In this document: positions 1 to 10,158 of the stretch, piece by piece
How positions within the stretch are numbered: the first letter of the stretch is position 1
Layout: the number at the start of each line of letters is the position of its first letter
Assembly (NCBI GenBank): GCA_028565715.1
Contig: JAOXYC010250344.1
Span: 1 to 10,158, forward strand
Reading direction: 5' to 3'
DNA length: 10,158 nucleotides
DNA from: Phoronis pallida
Taxonomy: Eukaryota; Phoronida; Phoronidae
Notes under the pieces: generated by a model
What the model was told of the DNA's origin: nothing
The model's database searches: none
What the model saw: the letters and a program-made list of their open reading frames with translations, nothing else
Program-made: the position numbers and the translations under genes

Positions 1-1259
1 CTATAACACAGCTAGGCTTAGGCTAGGGATTTGTGCTTAAAGTTAGAACTGCTGGTTTGATATTGTCTTATACTGTGGCATATGGTTTCATCTGCCTGCT
101 ATGAGCGCTATCTATAAATGTATTTTTATATTTTGAACCTGGAAAGTAACTGTATATCATAATCTAGATGTCTGCATCGTTTCATGTAGTGTTATGTTTG
201 CTAGTTAGTAATGAATATGAAAAAAGGTTCTAAGTTTAAAGTTGTGAACAGGTATGTTCTGCTTTCTGGACGTATGTAAGACAAAAACTAGTCTTGAGTC
301 AGTGTGCTAATATGGCTTTACCAGTTTTAGATCTCCAAAGCAATTTTATCATATTTCTATATTTTAAACCTTAAAAGTGACTGTTATTTGATGGCACATT
401 CATACTCACCTGCTGACAAGTTGTTCAATAGCTTATGGCTTCTTAATAAGCATATTGTTATATTTTCATGTAGTCTAAACCTTAAAAGTGTCTATAATAT
501 GATTGCAAAATTTCTGCTGGCAAGTTGTCTAATGTCACTCCTTGTATTAAATGGCTTCACCTGCGGTCTACCAGCAGAATAAAGTTATAAATGCGGTGGT
601 ATATTTTTATTTTTTAAACCCAAGGGTATTGTATTATGAGCTGGTTATTTTATATTCCATTGACTGCCCGGGATTAACTGTGCTTATTGCTTCACCTGCC
701 AACAGATTGCATTTTTATTTTTGAACCCCGCCTATAGATGTTATTGAATGTGTGCTTGGATCTGCTAGCTAGCTTTACGCTGGTATTTAACATGTGGCTT
801 CATATGCAGGCAGACTTGTTTTTAAATTTAAATCCCATACAGGCTATACAAAACACCTTATGAATATCATTCAATGGCAAACTGTTTTGAATCAAACTTT
901 GAATGTGACATTTGGCTTTGAATAGCACTTCCAGCAGTATTCGTTTATTTTATTCCCTTGTATGCAGACAGAATCGTTGACTTCACTTTTTAACATGTGG
1001 GCGTTAGCAGATAAATGATAAAAACAACCAATCTACATCTATAAAGGTATAAAGAGTAACAAATATTTTATTGTTCGTTTTCATGGTCTTTTCTCCAGTT
1101 ATTTCTGGGTGCTATTCTCTTGTTAATCAGAATAAAAACGTTATTTAATGTTTTTATTATTCATATGTTCCCACGTAGATCTATTTTTAACACTAATAAA
1201 TGGTGTCGTGATTCTTACTTTTTCCGTGTACTAATGAAGTACTATTTCTTCTATTGCAG
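1..1259 (+). other. ZMYND19: Partial intron 1 of ZMYND19
   Basis: No coding exon is visible here. The first recognisable coding exon begins at 1260 after a TTCTATTGCAG acceptor, and its first codon is in phase 0. The missing N-terminus is about 17 residues, judged from the human protein of 227 residues against 210 visible here. I looked for a short exon ending in a Gly-Lys-like sequence before a GT donor and did not find one, so the first exon is probably upstream of the window. A small hairpin, AATAAAAAC/GTTTTTATT, lies at 1131-1158. Most of the rest is the degenerate repeat described separately. Confidence 0.7.
82..960 (+). repeat. Degenerate tandem repeat, period about 110-120 bp
   Basis: Two marker words recur in the same order. 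Marker A resembles ATGGCTTCACCTGC and is seen near 82, 312, 391 or 435, 551, 688, 793 and 912. Marker B resembles TATTTTTATTTTTTAAACC and follows 20-50 bases later, near 120, 350, 459, 601, 709, 820 and 942. Spacing between successive A markers is mostly 105-140 bases, with one double gap of about 230. The copies are strongly diverged, so this is an old minisatellite or satellite fragment inside an intron. A 64-codon open frame at 388-582 runs through it and has no protein character. Confidence 0.5.
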
Positions 1260-4156
<2,897 letters not shown>

Positions 4157-4330
4157 TGGGGGGAGATGTAACACATCGTCATCATCTATGTTTTGTATGT
4201 TTATAACATTGTAATTTATCACATGTTCATGTCACAGTTTTGTAATTTAAACTTTGATGGATGTTATTTGTCAGAAACTTGTTTAATACACCTACAATAC
4301 TCAAACTGTTGATGTTTCTAATGTTGCTTG

Positions 4331-4576
4331 AAGTTATATATCGCTACTTACAAATGTGAAATCATCAACGGAATCTCTATACAGGCGACCAATGTGACTT
4401 GATGAAATATCTCAACAGGTTACCAAGATATTAACATAAGGTTTTCGATAAAAAATGAAGATAGTAACACGAATTGGCAATGAAAAATGGTCAAATTGTT
4501 TTATAACATAAGTGGGTAAATGTGTTGTATTTCAATAACTGATAGTTCTACAGTCGTAAGTAGCGATGTATGAGTT
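4331..4576. mobile_element. Possible MITE with 21-bp inverted termini
   Basis: AAGTTATATATCGCTACTTAC at 4331-4351 matches the reverse complement of 4556-4576 at 18 of 21 positions, including a 12-base perfect core, ATCGCTACTTAC. The enclosed segment has no coding potential. The 246-bp size and termini fit a non-autonomous DNA transposon. No target-site duplication is clear, so the ends are uncertain. It lies just after the ZMYND19 stop, within the probable 3' UTR. Confidence 0.4.
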
Positions 4577-4675
4577 TAAGAAAGACTATTGATTTATCAT
4601 GAAATGGAGAGAAACTTTTTATAGTTAAACCATGATGTAGATCTCTTGCCGACTGTGTACGATTTCAATTTAAAA

Positions 4676-4681
4676 AATAAA
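4676..4681 (+). terminator. ZMYND19: Candidate ZMYND19 poly(A) signal AATAAA
   Basis: This is the first canonical AATAAA seen downstream of the stop codon ending at 4156. It would give a 3' UTR of about 540 bases, and T-rich DNA follows around 4745. Other AATAAA words further right (for example near 5688) could be used instead. Confidence 0.4.
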
Positions 4682-7060
4682 GAAAAGCTGGAGAAAAAAG
4701 TATGGCCACACCCAAATTTATTTGACGTTTAAAAATGAGATTTCCAGATTTTTTTATTGGTTTATGCATAACTTGGACACTCTTTTGTGAAAAGATGTTT
4801 AGAATGAAGGAAATATCTGTTTGTTTTGTCCATTTTGTTTTGTCCATTTTTCTGGGAATTTATTGTTAGTCAGAGTTGACTGTCTCCTCATTCAAGACAG
4901 TGTCTCCACATTTAAAAGACAGAAGGCACCCATGTGTTAAAATGCAGCATTTAAAGAAAATTTGTAATTGTTGTATAAATTACAAACTCGTCCGTTTCAC
5001 TTGACAAATCATGGAAAGATTTTTAAAATCTAAGATGTTTAAACTCAGAATTTAGTGTAGAAATTCCTGAGCAATTCAATCTCTACACTCACATTCCTCT
5101 AATGATTTTTTTCTGTTTAGACTTTCCATATTTCTGTATTTAATTAGGATTTCCAACGTGCCATAATGGTTGTCTAAACTCAATTGTTTTTGCGATAAAC
5201 ATCTTTTTTTGCAATCTGATCATTTGCAGTTAGGAAAATGAGATAATAAAATAGGACATCATCCCATTGTAAATTGTAAGAACAGTTCCATAAGTTTGAA
5301 ACTGAAAAAAGAAGTATTACATAACTTTGAAAATTCTTGTGTTTGGTCATTTGATAATTTCATTCCATACTCTGTCTAGTCATGAATGAATAGTGTTTTC
5401 AATTTTCTGAAATTTTTGTTTAATTATTTCTAGAATTTTGTGGGATAAATTAGTATTCCGTTATGATTTTTTTTAACTAGGAAATGTGGGATTGACGTAA
5501 AAGAAACTGTAATATTTTTGAGCCGATTTTGTTTCTTAGACCCATTTTGCAAAAGTTGTCTTTTAGCCATATTTTTCTACATATTCAGCTAAACTCCAAT
5601 TTAAAGTTGGTTTACCATAAGATTTGTTTTCTTCACGTAAAAATGTTTTGTTAACAAACCATCGTAAAAGCTTTGAATAATAAATATTAATTTAAAAATA
5701 TGGTTTTCAGAGAATGTCTTTAAAAGATGGTTACCAAAAGCAGAAATTTACTTCTTGTGAAAGGACAAATAATATTGTATCTGTGGTTAAAAGAAAACTT
5801 TTGTATTTTTTAAAACAGCTGGGCGACATATTTTTGTGCTTGTTTAGTGTTCATGTTAGTATGGCTGCACGGATTAATTTATTTAGTATTAGTCTCATCA
5901 TCTCTAACATTATTTGTACTAACCATTTTATTCACTTAGTCATTATTAAACACAAATGTGCAATTTTAACTAACGTTTTATGGTACTAAGCATTAGTAGT
6001 TAATTTATTTGATGGACCAATATTGATTTATATGACTAATTTATTTGTTAAATTATTTTTTGATTAATAAACTGATTACTTGTAATTAAATATATTTTGT
6101 TATTCATTTATTTCTGGTTTGATAAATTCTTACACATTATATTATGTAGTAAAGTAACACATTAAGGTCATTTCATGAATGCGTCTAAAATTGACCTAGA
6201 CTTGAAATCTCTAACAGTGACACATCTTGACATTTGTTTACTTTTCAAGCCATCTTAGTTTTAATAAAATGACTAATTTGAGACATAGTTTCAGATGAGA
6301 TTTTGAAGTCCTATCTAAAACTATGACTCAGAAAATTGTAAAGTCTATAAAAATCACTTTCATATATCAAAAGCAGGACATCCTCTCAAAATGATGACTT
6401 TTTGACCAGTGTTAGGTATCCCTTAACTTCATTCCTTGATCATAGGCATATTTTTAACAACCAAGAACAAAAAAAAATAATTTCATAACTCAAAATTAAT
6501 TTATTTAATACGTACATTTATATCAAATAATGAAATATATAGCACCAAATTTATGTATTTAATAAAAAGTAATGTGCTATTTTAGAAATAATAATTTTTG
6601 ATTTGAGAACTGCGAACAAAAAAAATGTGAAAATTAATACTAAGGGTTTTTGTGTACTGGAAATAAAATGGCATGGTTTTTTCTAGAATGAAAAAATATA
6701 TACTCATTCACAGGCAAAACTTGAATAAAAGGATAAAAACTAAAATATAAAATGTCTCCCGCTCTATACATGTACATTTAAATAAAATGTACAAATGTTC
6801 AGCTACGAGTCACAACCCTGTTTTCAGTGAAAACTAGTTTTTCATTCACTTCAGCTAGTTTTTACCTTGGGAGTAAATTAACTAAAAAAATCACAGGATA
6901 AAAAATCGTCCAAGTTGGTGGTCCAACTTCAAATAAGTCTGAGGTTCCTTCAATCTCAATGGTCACACTGAATATTTTCTGTGATTATAGGCACCAACCA
7001 AGCATTACTGAAGTCAAACTATAATAATTGTATGAGAACAAGCTCATTCTTCTCTGTTCA
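4682..7060. other. AT-rich intergenic stretch, no gene recognised
   Basis: I see no exon with protein resemblance on either strand. The longest open frame (5714-5989, plus, 91 codons) is rich in Ile, Leu, Phe and Lys, as expected of random AT-rich DNA. Minor structures are a duplicated TTTGTTTTGTCCAT (about 4818-4848), TGTACATTT/AAATGTACA (6771-6793), AAAACTAG/CTAGTTTT (6830-6862) and AAGTTGG/CCAACTT (6912-6929). Confidence 0.6.
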
Positions 7061-7167
7061 TATATATGAATAAAAGTATTTATTTTGTCTAAAGAAAACA
7101 TAAAGCTTGACATTTTATATTTATGTTTTCTCTATTAAGACAAAATAAATATTCTTATTCATTTATA
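7061..7167. repeat. Long near-perfect palindrome, 44-48-bp arms
   Basis: The arm at 7061-7104 pairs with 7120-7167 around a 15-base centre. The stretch TATTTATTTTGTCT and the inner AGAAAACATAAA match fully. I count three mismatches in the outer part and one 4-base indel. Each strand reads AATAAA-type words from it, so it could supply poly(A) signals to both convergent genes; on the minus strand TTTATT at 7079-7084 reads AATAAA. It may instead be a foldback element. Confidence 0.75.
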
Positions 7168-7198
7168 TTCATTGTACCAGGTTCATCAGATACACACC

Positions 7199-7263
7199 GT
7201 TGTTATGTGGCAATTAAAATTAGATGTGTCACATCCATCCAATTTAACTTGCCACATAACAAC
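7199..7263. repeat. Hairpin with 23-bp arms
   Basis: GTTGTTATGTGGCAA at 7199-7213 is the exact reverse complement of TTGCCACATAACAAC at 7249-7263. Pairing continues inward with two or three mismatches to 7221 and 7241. The loop is about 19 bases. It directly abuts the outermost decayed copy of the EXD3-end repeat. Confidence 0.75.
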
Positions 7264-7360
7264 ATTTCATTTTCATTTCTAAAACATAGGCGTGTCACAT
7301 GAGTTCCTCCACAGAACACCTTCTTGTACCACCAGCATAACGTTATTTCATTTTAAAAAC

Positions 7361-7370
7361 ATCTGAAAAC
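7361..7370 (+). repeat. 10-bp target-site duplication (left copy; right copy 7683-7692)
   Basis: ATCTGAAAAC directly precedes and directly follows the 312-bp inverted-repeat element. Identity stops exactly at both ends. The same word is part of the ordinary tandem unit in copies 3 and 5. Confidence 0.8.
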
Positions 7371-7682
7371 CATTTGCTAACACGTGAGACTCGTACCTCG
7401 TTATCTCTTGCTGATAACTCTGCTCGTACCGCGGCCCTGGTGGCCCAAGAATATTCTCAACAAAGGCACTAGAAGGACTGACACTGCTAACCAGATACTT
7501 CCACATTACAATATTGTCTGTTTATCATTCAAACTTTCAAAATTTTGAGTCAAAACTTGTTCCGTGCTAAAATGTGATGGTAGCACTTTGTTGCGCGGAG
7601 GACAGTATGTTGCGATGATCACACTCCGGTACTTCTGTTATCAGCAAGATCTAAAGTATGCAAGCTCGTGCGCTAGCAAATG
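7371..7682. mobile_element. Non-autonomous TIR transposon (MITE), 312 bp, with 10-bp target duplication
   Basis: The ends CATTTGCTA...TAGCAAATG are perfect for nine bases. Homology of the two arms continues for about 60 bases (7371-7431 against 7627-7682), including CTTGCTGATAAC in both and GTACCG further in. ATCTGAAAAC flanks it on both sides. Removing the element and one duplicate rejoins 7370 to 7693 into a normal tandem unit that aligns with copies 3 and 4, which are in effect empty sites. There is no transposase frame inside. A duplication of 9-11 bp is typical of Mutator-like elements, so that is the likeliest family, though the termini alone do not prove it. Confidence 0.8.
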
Positions 7683-7979
7683 ATCTGAAAACTGTTCACA
7701 TATGCGTGTAAAATGATTCCCTTCCCAGAATACCTTGCTGCTGTGTCAACTCCAAAAAAAATCACCAACATAACGTTATTTCATTTCCAGAACATCTGAA
7801 AACTGAGCGTAAACTGAGTTCCTTCCCAGAATACCTTGCTGTTGTGTCAACTCTAGATAAAAATCACACAACGTTATTTCATTTTCAAAACATCTGAAAA
7901 TCATTCACATATATGCGCGTAAAATGAGTCCCTTTCCAGAATACTTTGCCATGGTGTCAACTCCAATAAAACGTGCCAC

Positions 7980-7985
7980 TTTAAT
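7980..7985 (-). terminator. EXD3: ATTAAA poly(A)-like word just after the EXD3 stop
   Basis: Read on the minus strand, ATTAAA begins two bases after the TGA stop at 7987-7989. Cleavage 10-30 bases further on would give a very short 3' UTR ending inside tandem copy 4. A longer UTR through the tandem array to the palindrome's AATAAA near 7080 is the alternative. Confidence 0.25.
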
Positions 7986-7986
7986 A

Positions 7987-9382
7987 TCATTTCATTTCCA
8001 GAACATCTGAAAACTGATCTAATATACGCGTAAAATGCGTTCCTTCCCAGAATATCTTGCCGCAATGATTACAACAATAAAACTCGTCAATTTTGGGAAT
8101 AACTCGTTCATCGATTTCCTCAACTTTCAATGGAACACCGTTTCCGATCGTCACATGGTTCAGATCAATGACAGCAGGTGGGGCCACAACCTTGGGACTG
8201 TAATTCGTGTTCAAAGCTGGTCTAGGGTTTGTGAATGTCTTGCTTGGTTTTGGGACGTCCATTTGGTAATTGTTTCCGTACACATTTTGGAGCTGTAGTT
8301 TTCTGGCACGCGCCTGCATAATCTGTTCTCTTGTAGCTTTGCTATATGAATCTCCATTACAAATCTGAAAAAATCAAATTTCATTCAATCAAAAGCATTT
8401 TTATTTTAAATTGATTTAATACTACTCCTTACATAAAACTATTTTGAAAATAACGAATTCATTTTTATGGCATGACAAACATCAGTTACTTGTGTGAGAA
8501 GTTTATACAACACAAGTATTATTTCATGACAATGCTAGACAAATTTGTGTTACATGTGAGAACAAAAATGAAAAAGTTATTAATAATTACTTGATTTATG
8601 AACATACAGTGATGTAAACTGCCTTTCACACATTGGAGGAACCAAAATTGTGATCAATAGTAAATTTCATTAAAAAATAATTACTTTATAATGAAAATAA
8701 TTAATTTGATATAGTTACATATTAATCAGAATAAATACCTGACATCTGCTAAATATATCGCTCTCTGTGACCCGCACGTTATAATGTCTCAGAACAATCT
8801 GTACTTGTTCCTGAGCTGTGACAGACGGGGGGACATTCATACAACAACCAGGTGGAACAAAATCTCTCAGCTGAAACAACGATGAATGCATAACTAATTT
8901 ATTTTTTTAATCACTACTTCCAATCTTAAACTCTTACGAAATAATTTGATTTTTTCAATTGTCCATTTATTTTTGATCAGCTTGGTTGACGGAAGTTCAA
9001 AATTTCTGAATGCTGCTCTCGCTGGACATGGGCAGTGTCTAAACTATGCAATCCAAATCCAAATCACAAATAACACAATTCTCATCCACCTTAAAGATTA
9101 CCAAACAAATGCAGAAAGAATAAATAAACTCTGTTGTCGACTAAAACAGTCTTGATTCTATAATAATTGCCTAAATTTTGTTTAAAATTATCTTGAAAAA
9201 CACTTTGACACTTTTCTCTAATCAAAATATCATTGTGTCTTGGCCATCTGTCAAAGCAAATAACCTTAAAGACACTGTTCATGAAGACATTTCAATTTAC
9301 ACAATTCTCCTATCATGCAATATCTTACTGTGTGATAGGGTGTTCCTGATGTTAAAATAATCCGCTCCTCATTCTGTGCAAT
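7987..9382 (-). CDS. EXD3: EXD3 / mut-7-like 3'-5' exonuclease, C-terminal Mut7-C domain (partial gene)
   Basis: Three minus-strand exons join in phase 0: 9382-9329 (18 codons), 8870-8739 (44 codons) and 8364-7987 (125 codons plus TGA). All borders are GT...AG. The 187 residues start IAQNEERIILTSGTPYHT, continue through VQIVLRHYNVRVTESDIFSR and CQICNGDSY, and end FYCCNHCGKIFWEGTHFTRI plus a short tail. This is the Mut7-C (DUF82) domain. The zinc ribbon is Cys61-x2-Cys64 and Cys160-x2-Cys163. Between them is a Pro- and Asn-rich linker of about 50 residues. The family (worm MUT-7, fly Nibbler, human EXD3) trims 3' ends of small RNAs with an N-terminal DEDD exonuclease, which must lie right of the window. 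The frame is intact, so the gene appears functional. Activity in this species is inferred. Confidence 0.92.
8365..8738 (-). other. EXD3 last intron
   Basis: A plain AT-rich intron of 374 bases, with GT donor at 8738-8737 and CAG acceptor at 8367-8365 on the minus strand. I see no repeat or hidden exon in it. Confidence 0.75.
8871..9328 (-). other. EXD3 penultimate intron
   Basis: An intron of 458 bases between exons ending PYHT and beginning LRDFV. Bases 8975-9060 are less AT-rich than their surroundings, and open frames of 60-70 codons cross them on both strands. None resembles a known protein, and the flanking exons already join without a gap in the domain. CCAAATCCAAATC near 9053-9065 is a short direct repeat. 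Confidence 0.7.
9329..9382 (-). other. EXD3: Short 54-nt EXD3 exon
   Basis: The sequence ATATTTCAG precedes the exon and GTAAGA follows it on the minus strand. It encodes 18 residues with the RIILTSGTPYH core, which corresponds to the conserved Arg-Ile-Ile-Leu-Thr strand and following turn of Mut7-C (often RIILTRG). The next exon begins Leu-Arg, giving the usual PYHxLR-like order. It lies 42 bases left of the retrotransposon tail. Confidence 0.85.
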
Positions 9383-9423
9383 CTGAAATATAGAAACAGG
9401 ATGATTACTTGAAATATGCTGCA

Positions 9424-9440
9424 TTTATTATTATTATTAT
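9424..9440 (+). repeat. (ATT)n microsatellite tail of the LINE
   Basis: TTTATTATTATTATTAT marks the 3' terminus of the retrotransposon on the opposite strand. A microsatellite-like 3' end rather than poly(A) is typical of CR1/L2-type elements. Confidence 0.75.
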
Positions 9441-10158
9441 ACTCAGTTTTTATATAGCGCCTGTTTACCAAGCGCTTTACAATAAAATTAAACCTAGTTT
9501 AAAACACTGTGAAATTAAAACAACAAATTAAAAACACTGATTGTTACAAATTAAAAGTACAATTTCAAGGGTTCAAGAACAAGTTGACAATGACGTCAAA
9601 AGTTTGCAGGAACTGATTTAAGACGTCTAATTGGAGACAAATAGTCTAAAAAGCTCCGTCTTGAGGCCCCGTTTGAAGGCACTCAAAGTTGGGCAAGTAT
9701 GAAGGCCCAGCCACTGAGAAGGACTTTGCCCCAACCCGCTTCTTACAGGCGACAGTTGACAGTCTAGTTGGATTACCAACAGATCGAAGACTCCGTGCAG
9801 GCCTGTAGCACGAGACGAGGCTAGCAAGATATACTGGAGCAGCCGATGTGAGACATCTGTACACAAACACTGCAATCCAGAAGTGTATGCGCAGCTGGCA
9901 TGGCAGCCAGTGCAGTGCTTTGGAGTTATGCTGTTGCCCATTGGAGATCTTGTAATGATTCTTGCAGCCCTGTTCTGGATTCTTTGCAAACGAGCGATGT
10001 TATAGTTTGTAGTGTTGACTAGTAAAGTTGAGCAGTAATCAAACTTTGATATAATTAAAGCCTGAGATGCATTCTTGCACACCTGAGCAGTTAGGAATGG
10101 TCTTATCTTCCCAAGGTTTCTGGTGTGGTAGTAACATGCTCGAGTTATCTCACTGACG
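9424..10158 (-). mobile_element. 3' end of a CR1/L2-like non-LTR retrotransposon, frameshifted
   Basis: On the minus strand the right edge reads VSEITRACYYHTRNLGKIRP, then SKFDYC, LQRIQNRAARIITRSP, LHWLP, YRPARSLRS, FSVAGPSYLP and LSAFKRGLKTELFRLF. This is the conserved C-terminal part of a LINE reverse transcriptase. The motifs fall in two frames: the first block and the final LSAFKRG block share one, and HWLP to SVAGPSYLP uses another. At least two indels therefore disable it (near 9925 and near 9695). The stop region near 9627 is followed by about 200 bases of 3' UTR with GCGCTATATAAAAA, ending in an (ATA)n tail at 9440-9424. It lies in an EXD3 intron in the same orientation. The 5' part is beyond the window. 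Confidence 0.88.

Larger units (their letters stand above)
7264..8078 (-). repeat. Tandem array of the EXD3 terminal-exon end, about five copies
   Basis: Units start at a word like CGTTATTTCATTTCCAGAAC. Copy 1 is about 7264-7340 (decayed). Copy 2 is 7341-7370 plus 7693-7773, split by a transposon. Copy 3 is 7774-7871, copy 4 is 7872-7984, and copy 5 (7985-8078) is the living 3' end of the EXD3 coding exon. Unit length without the insertion is about 98-113 bp. Read on the minus strand, copies 2-4 still show KVFW, Glu or Lys, Gly, then HFTRI-like protein, but the first Cys pair is gone and an in-frame TGA stands in its place. Copies 2-4 share this derived change, so they descend from one early duplicate that was then amplified. 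Confidence 0.85.

Noticed and set aside
388-582. Open frame of 64 codons at the left end
   Set aside because: It runs through the degenerate intronic repeat and has no protein resemblance.
5714-5989. 91-codon frame in the intergenic stretch
   Set aside because: Its composition is that of random AT-rich DNA, and it has no homologue I recognise and no splice partners.
7627-7760. Minus-strand frame in tandem copy 2 that looks like an alternative EXD3 C-terminus
   Set aside because: It keeps KVFWEGNHFTRI-like protein, but its tail is transposon-derived and an in-frame TGA precedes it where the Cys pair should be.
7264-8078. CRISPR-like array
   Set aside because: The units are diverged, contiguous and about 100 bp long, with no repeat-spacer alternation, and they are homologous to a coding exon.
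8035-8298. 87-codon plus-strand frame opposite EXD3
   Set aside because: It is a shadow of the EXD3 last exon on the other strand.
8946-9155. 69-codon plus-strand frame, less AT-rich than its flanks
   Set aside because: No recognisable domain. It lies in an EXD3 intron whose flanking exons join cleanly.
9591-9598. Perfect TGACGTCA (CRE) as a promoter element
   Set aside because: It falls in the 3' UTR of a dead retrotransposon with no nearby transcription start, and one 8-base match is weak evidence.

Overview
The window is animal nuclear DNA. It is AT-rich, both protein genes are split by introns with GT...AG borders, and diverged repeats lie between and inside them. Both genes match conserved animal proteins. 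The intron style, the CR1/L2-like retrotransposon remnant and frequent ACATGTA words suggest a marine invertebrate, perhaps a mollusc. The animal assignment is firm; the mollusc guess is weak.

Layout. Bases 1-1259 are intron 1 of the first gene and hold a degenerate repeat with a period of about 110-120 bp. Six coding exons between 1260 and 4156 (+) encode all of ZMYND19 (MIZIP) except about 17 N-terminal residues, which must lie on an exon upstream of the window. Its introns carry a tRNA-like SINE head (2717-2788), an inverted repeat (2266-2341) and a cluster of GGGACA words (3660-3906). From 4157 to about 7060 is AT-rich 3' flank with no convincing gene. It holds a likely poly(A) signal and a possible inverted-repeat element at 4331-4576.

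Bases 7061-8078 are the most structured part. In order they hold a long palindrome (7061-7167), a second hairpin (7199-7263), and about four decayed tandem copies of the 3' end of the neighbouring gene's last coding exon. One of these copies is split by a 312-bp terminal-inverted-repeat element flanked by a 10-bp duplication. The intact copy is the working end of an EXD3 (mut-7-like exonuclease) gene on the minus strand. Three of its exons are visible (7987-8364, 8739-8870, 9329-9382) and encode the C-terminal Mut7-C domain with its four-cysteine zinc ribbon. From 9424 to the right edge is the frameshifted 3' end of a non-LTR retrotransposon, also minus strand and lying in an EXD3 intron.

ZMYND19 and EXD3 are convergent. 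I see no sign that they share a pathway, but both map to human 9q34.3, so their proximity may be an old linkage. I found no new multi-gene system. The points most worth a second look are the tandem amplification of a zinc-ribbon-coding exon end, the transposon insertion whose empty site survives in neighbouring copies, and an HNH-nuclease-like signature in ZMYND19.
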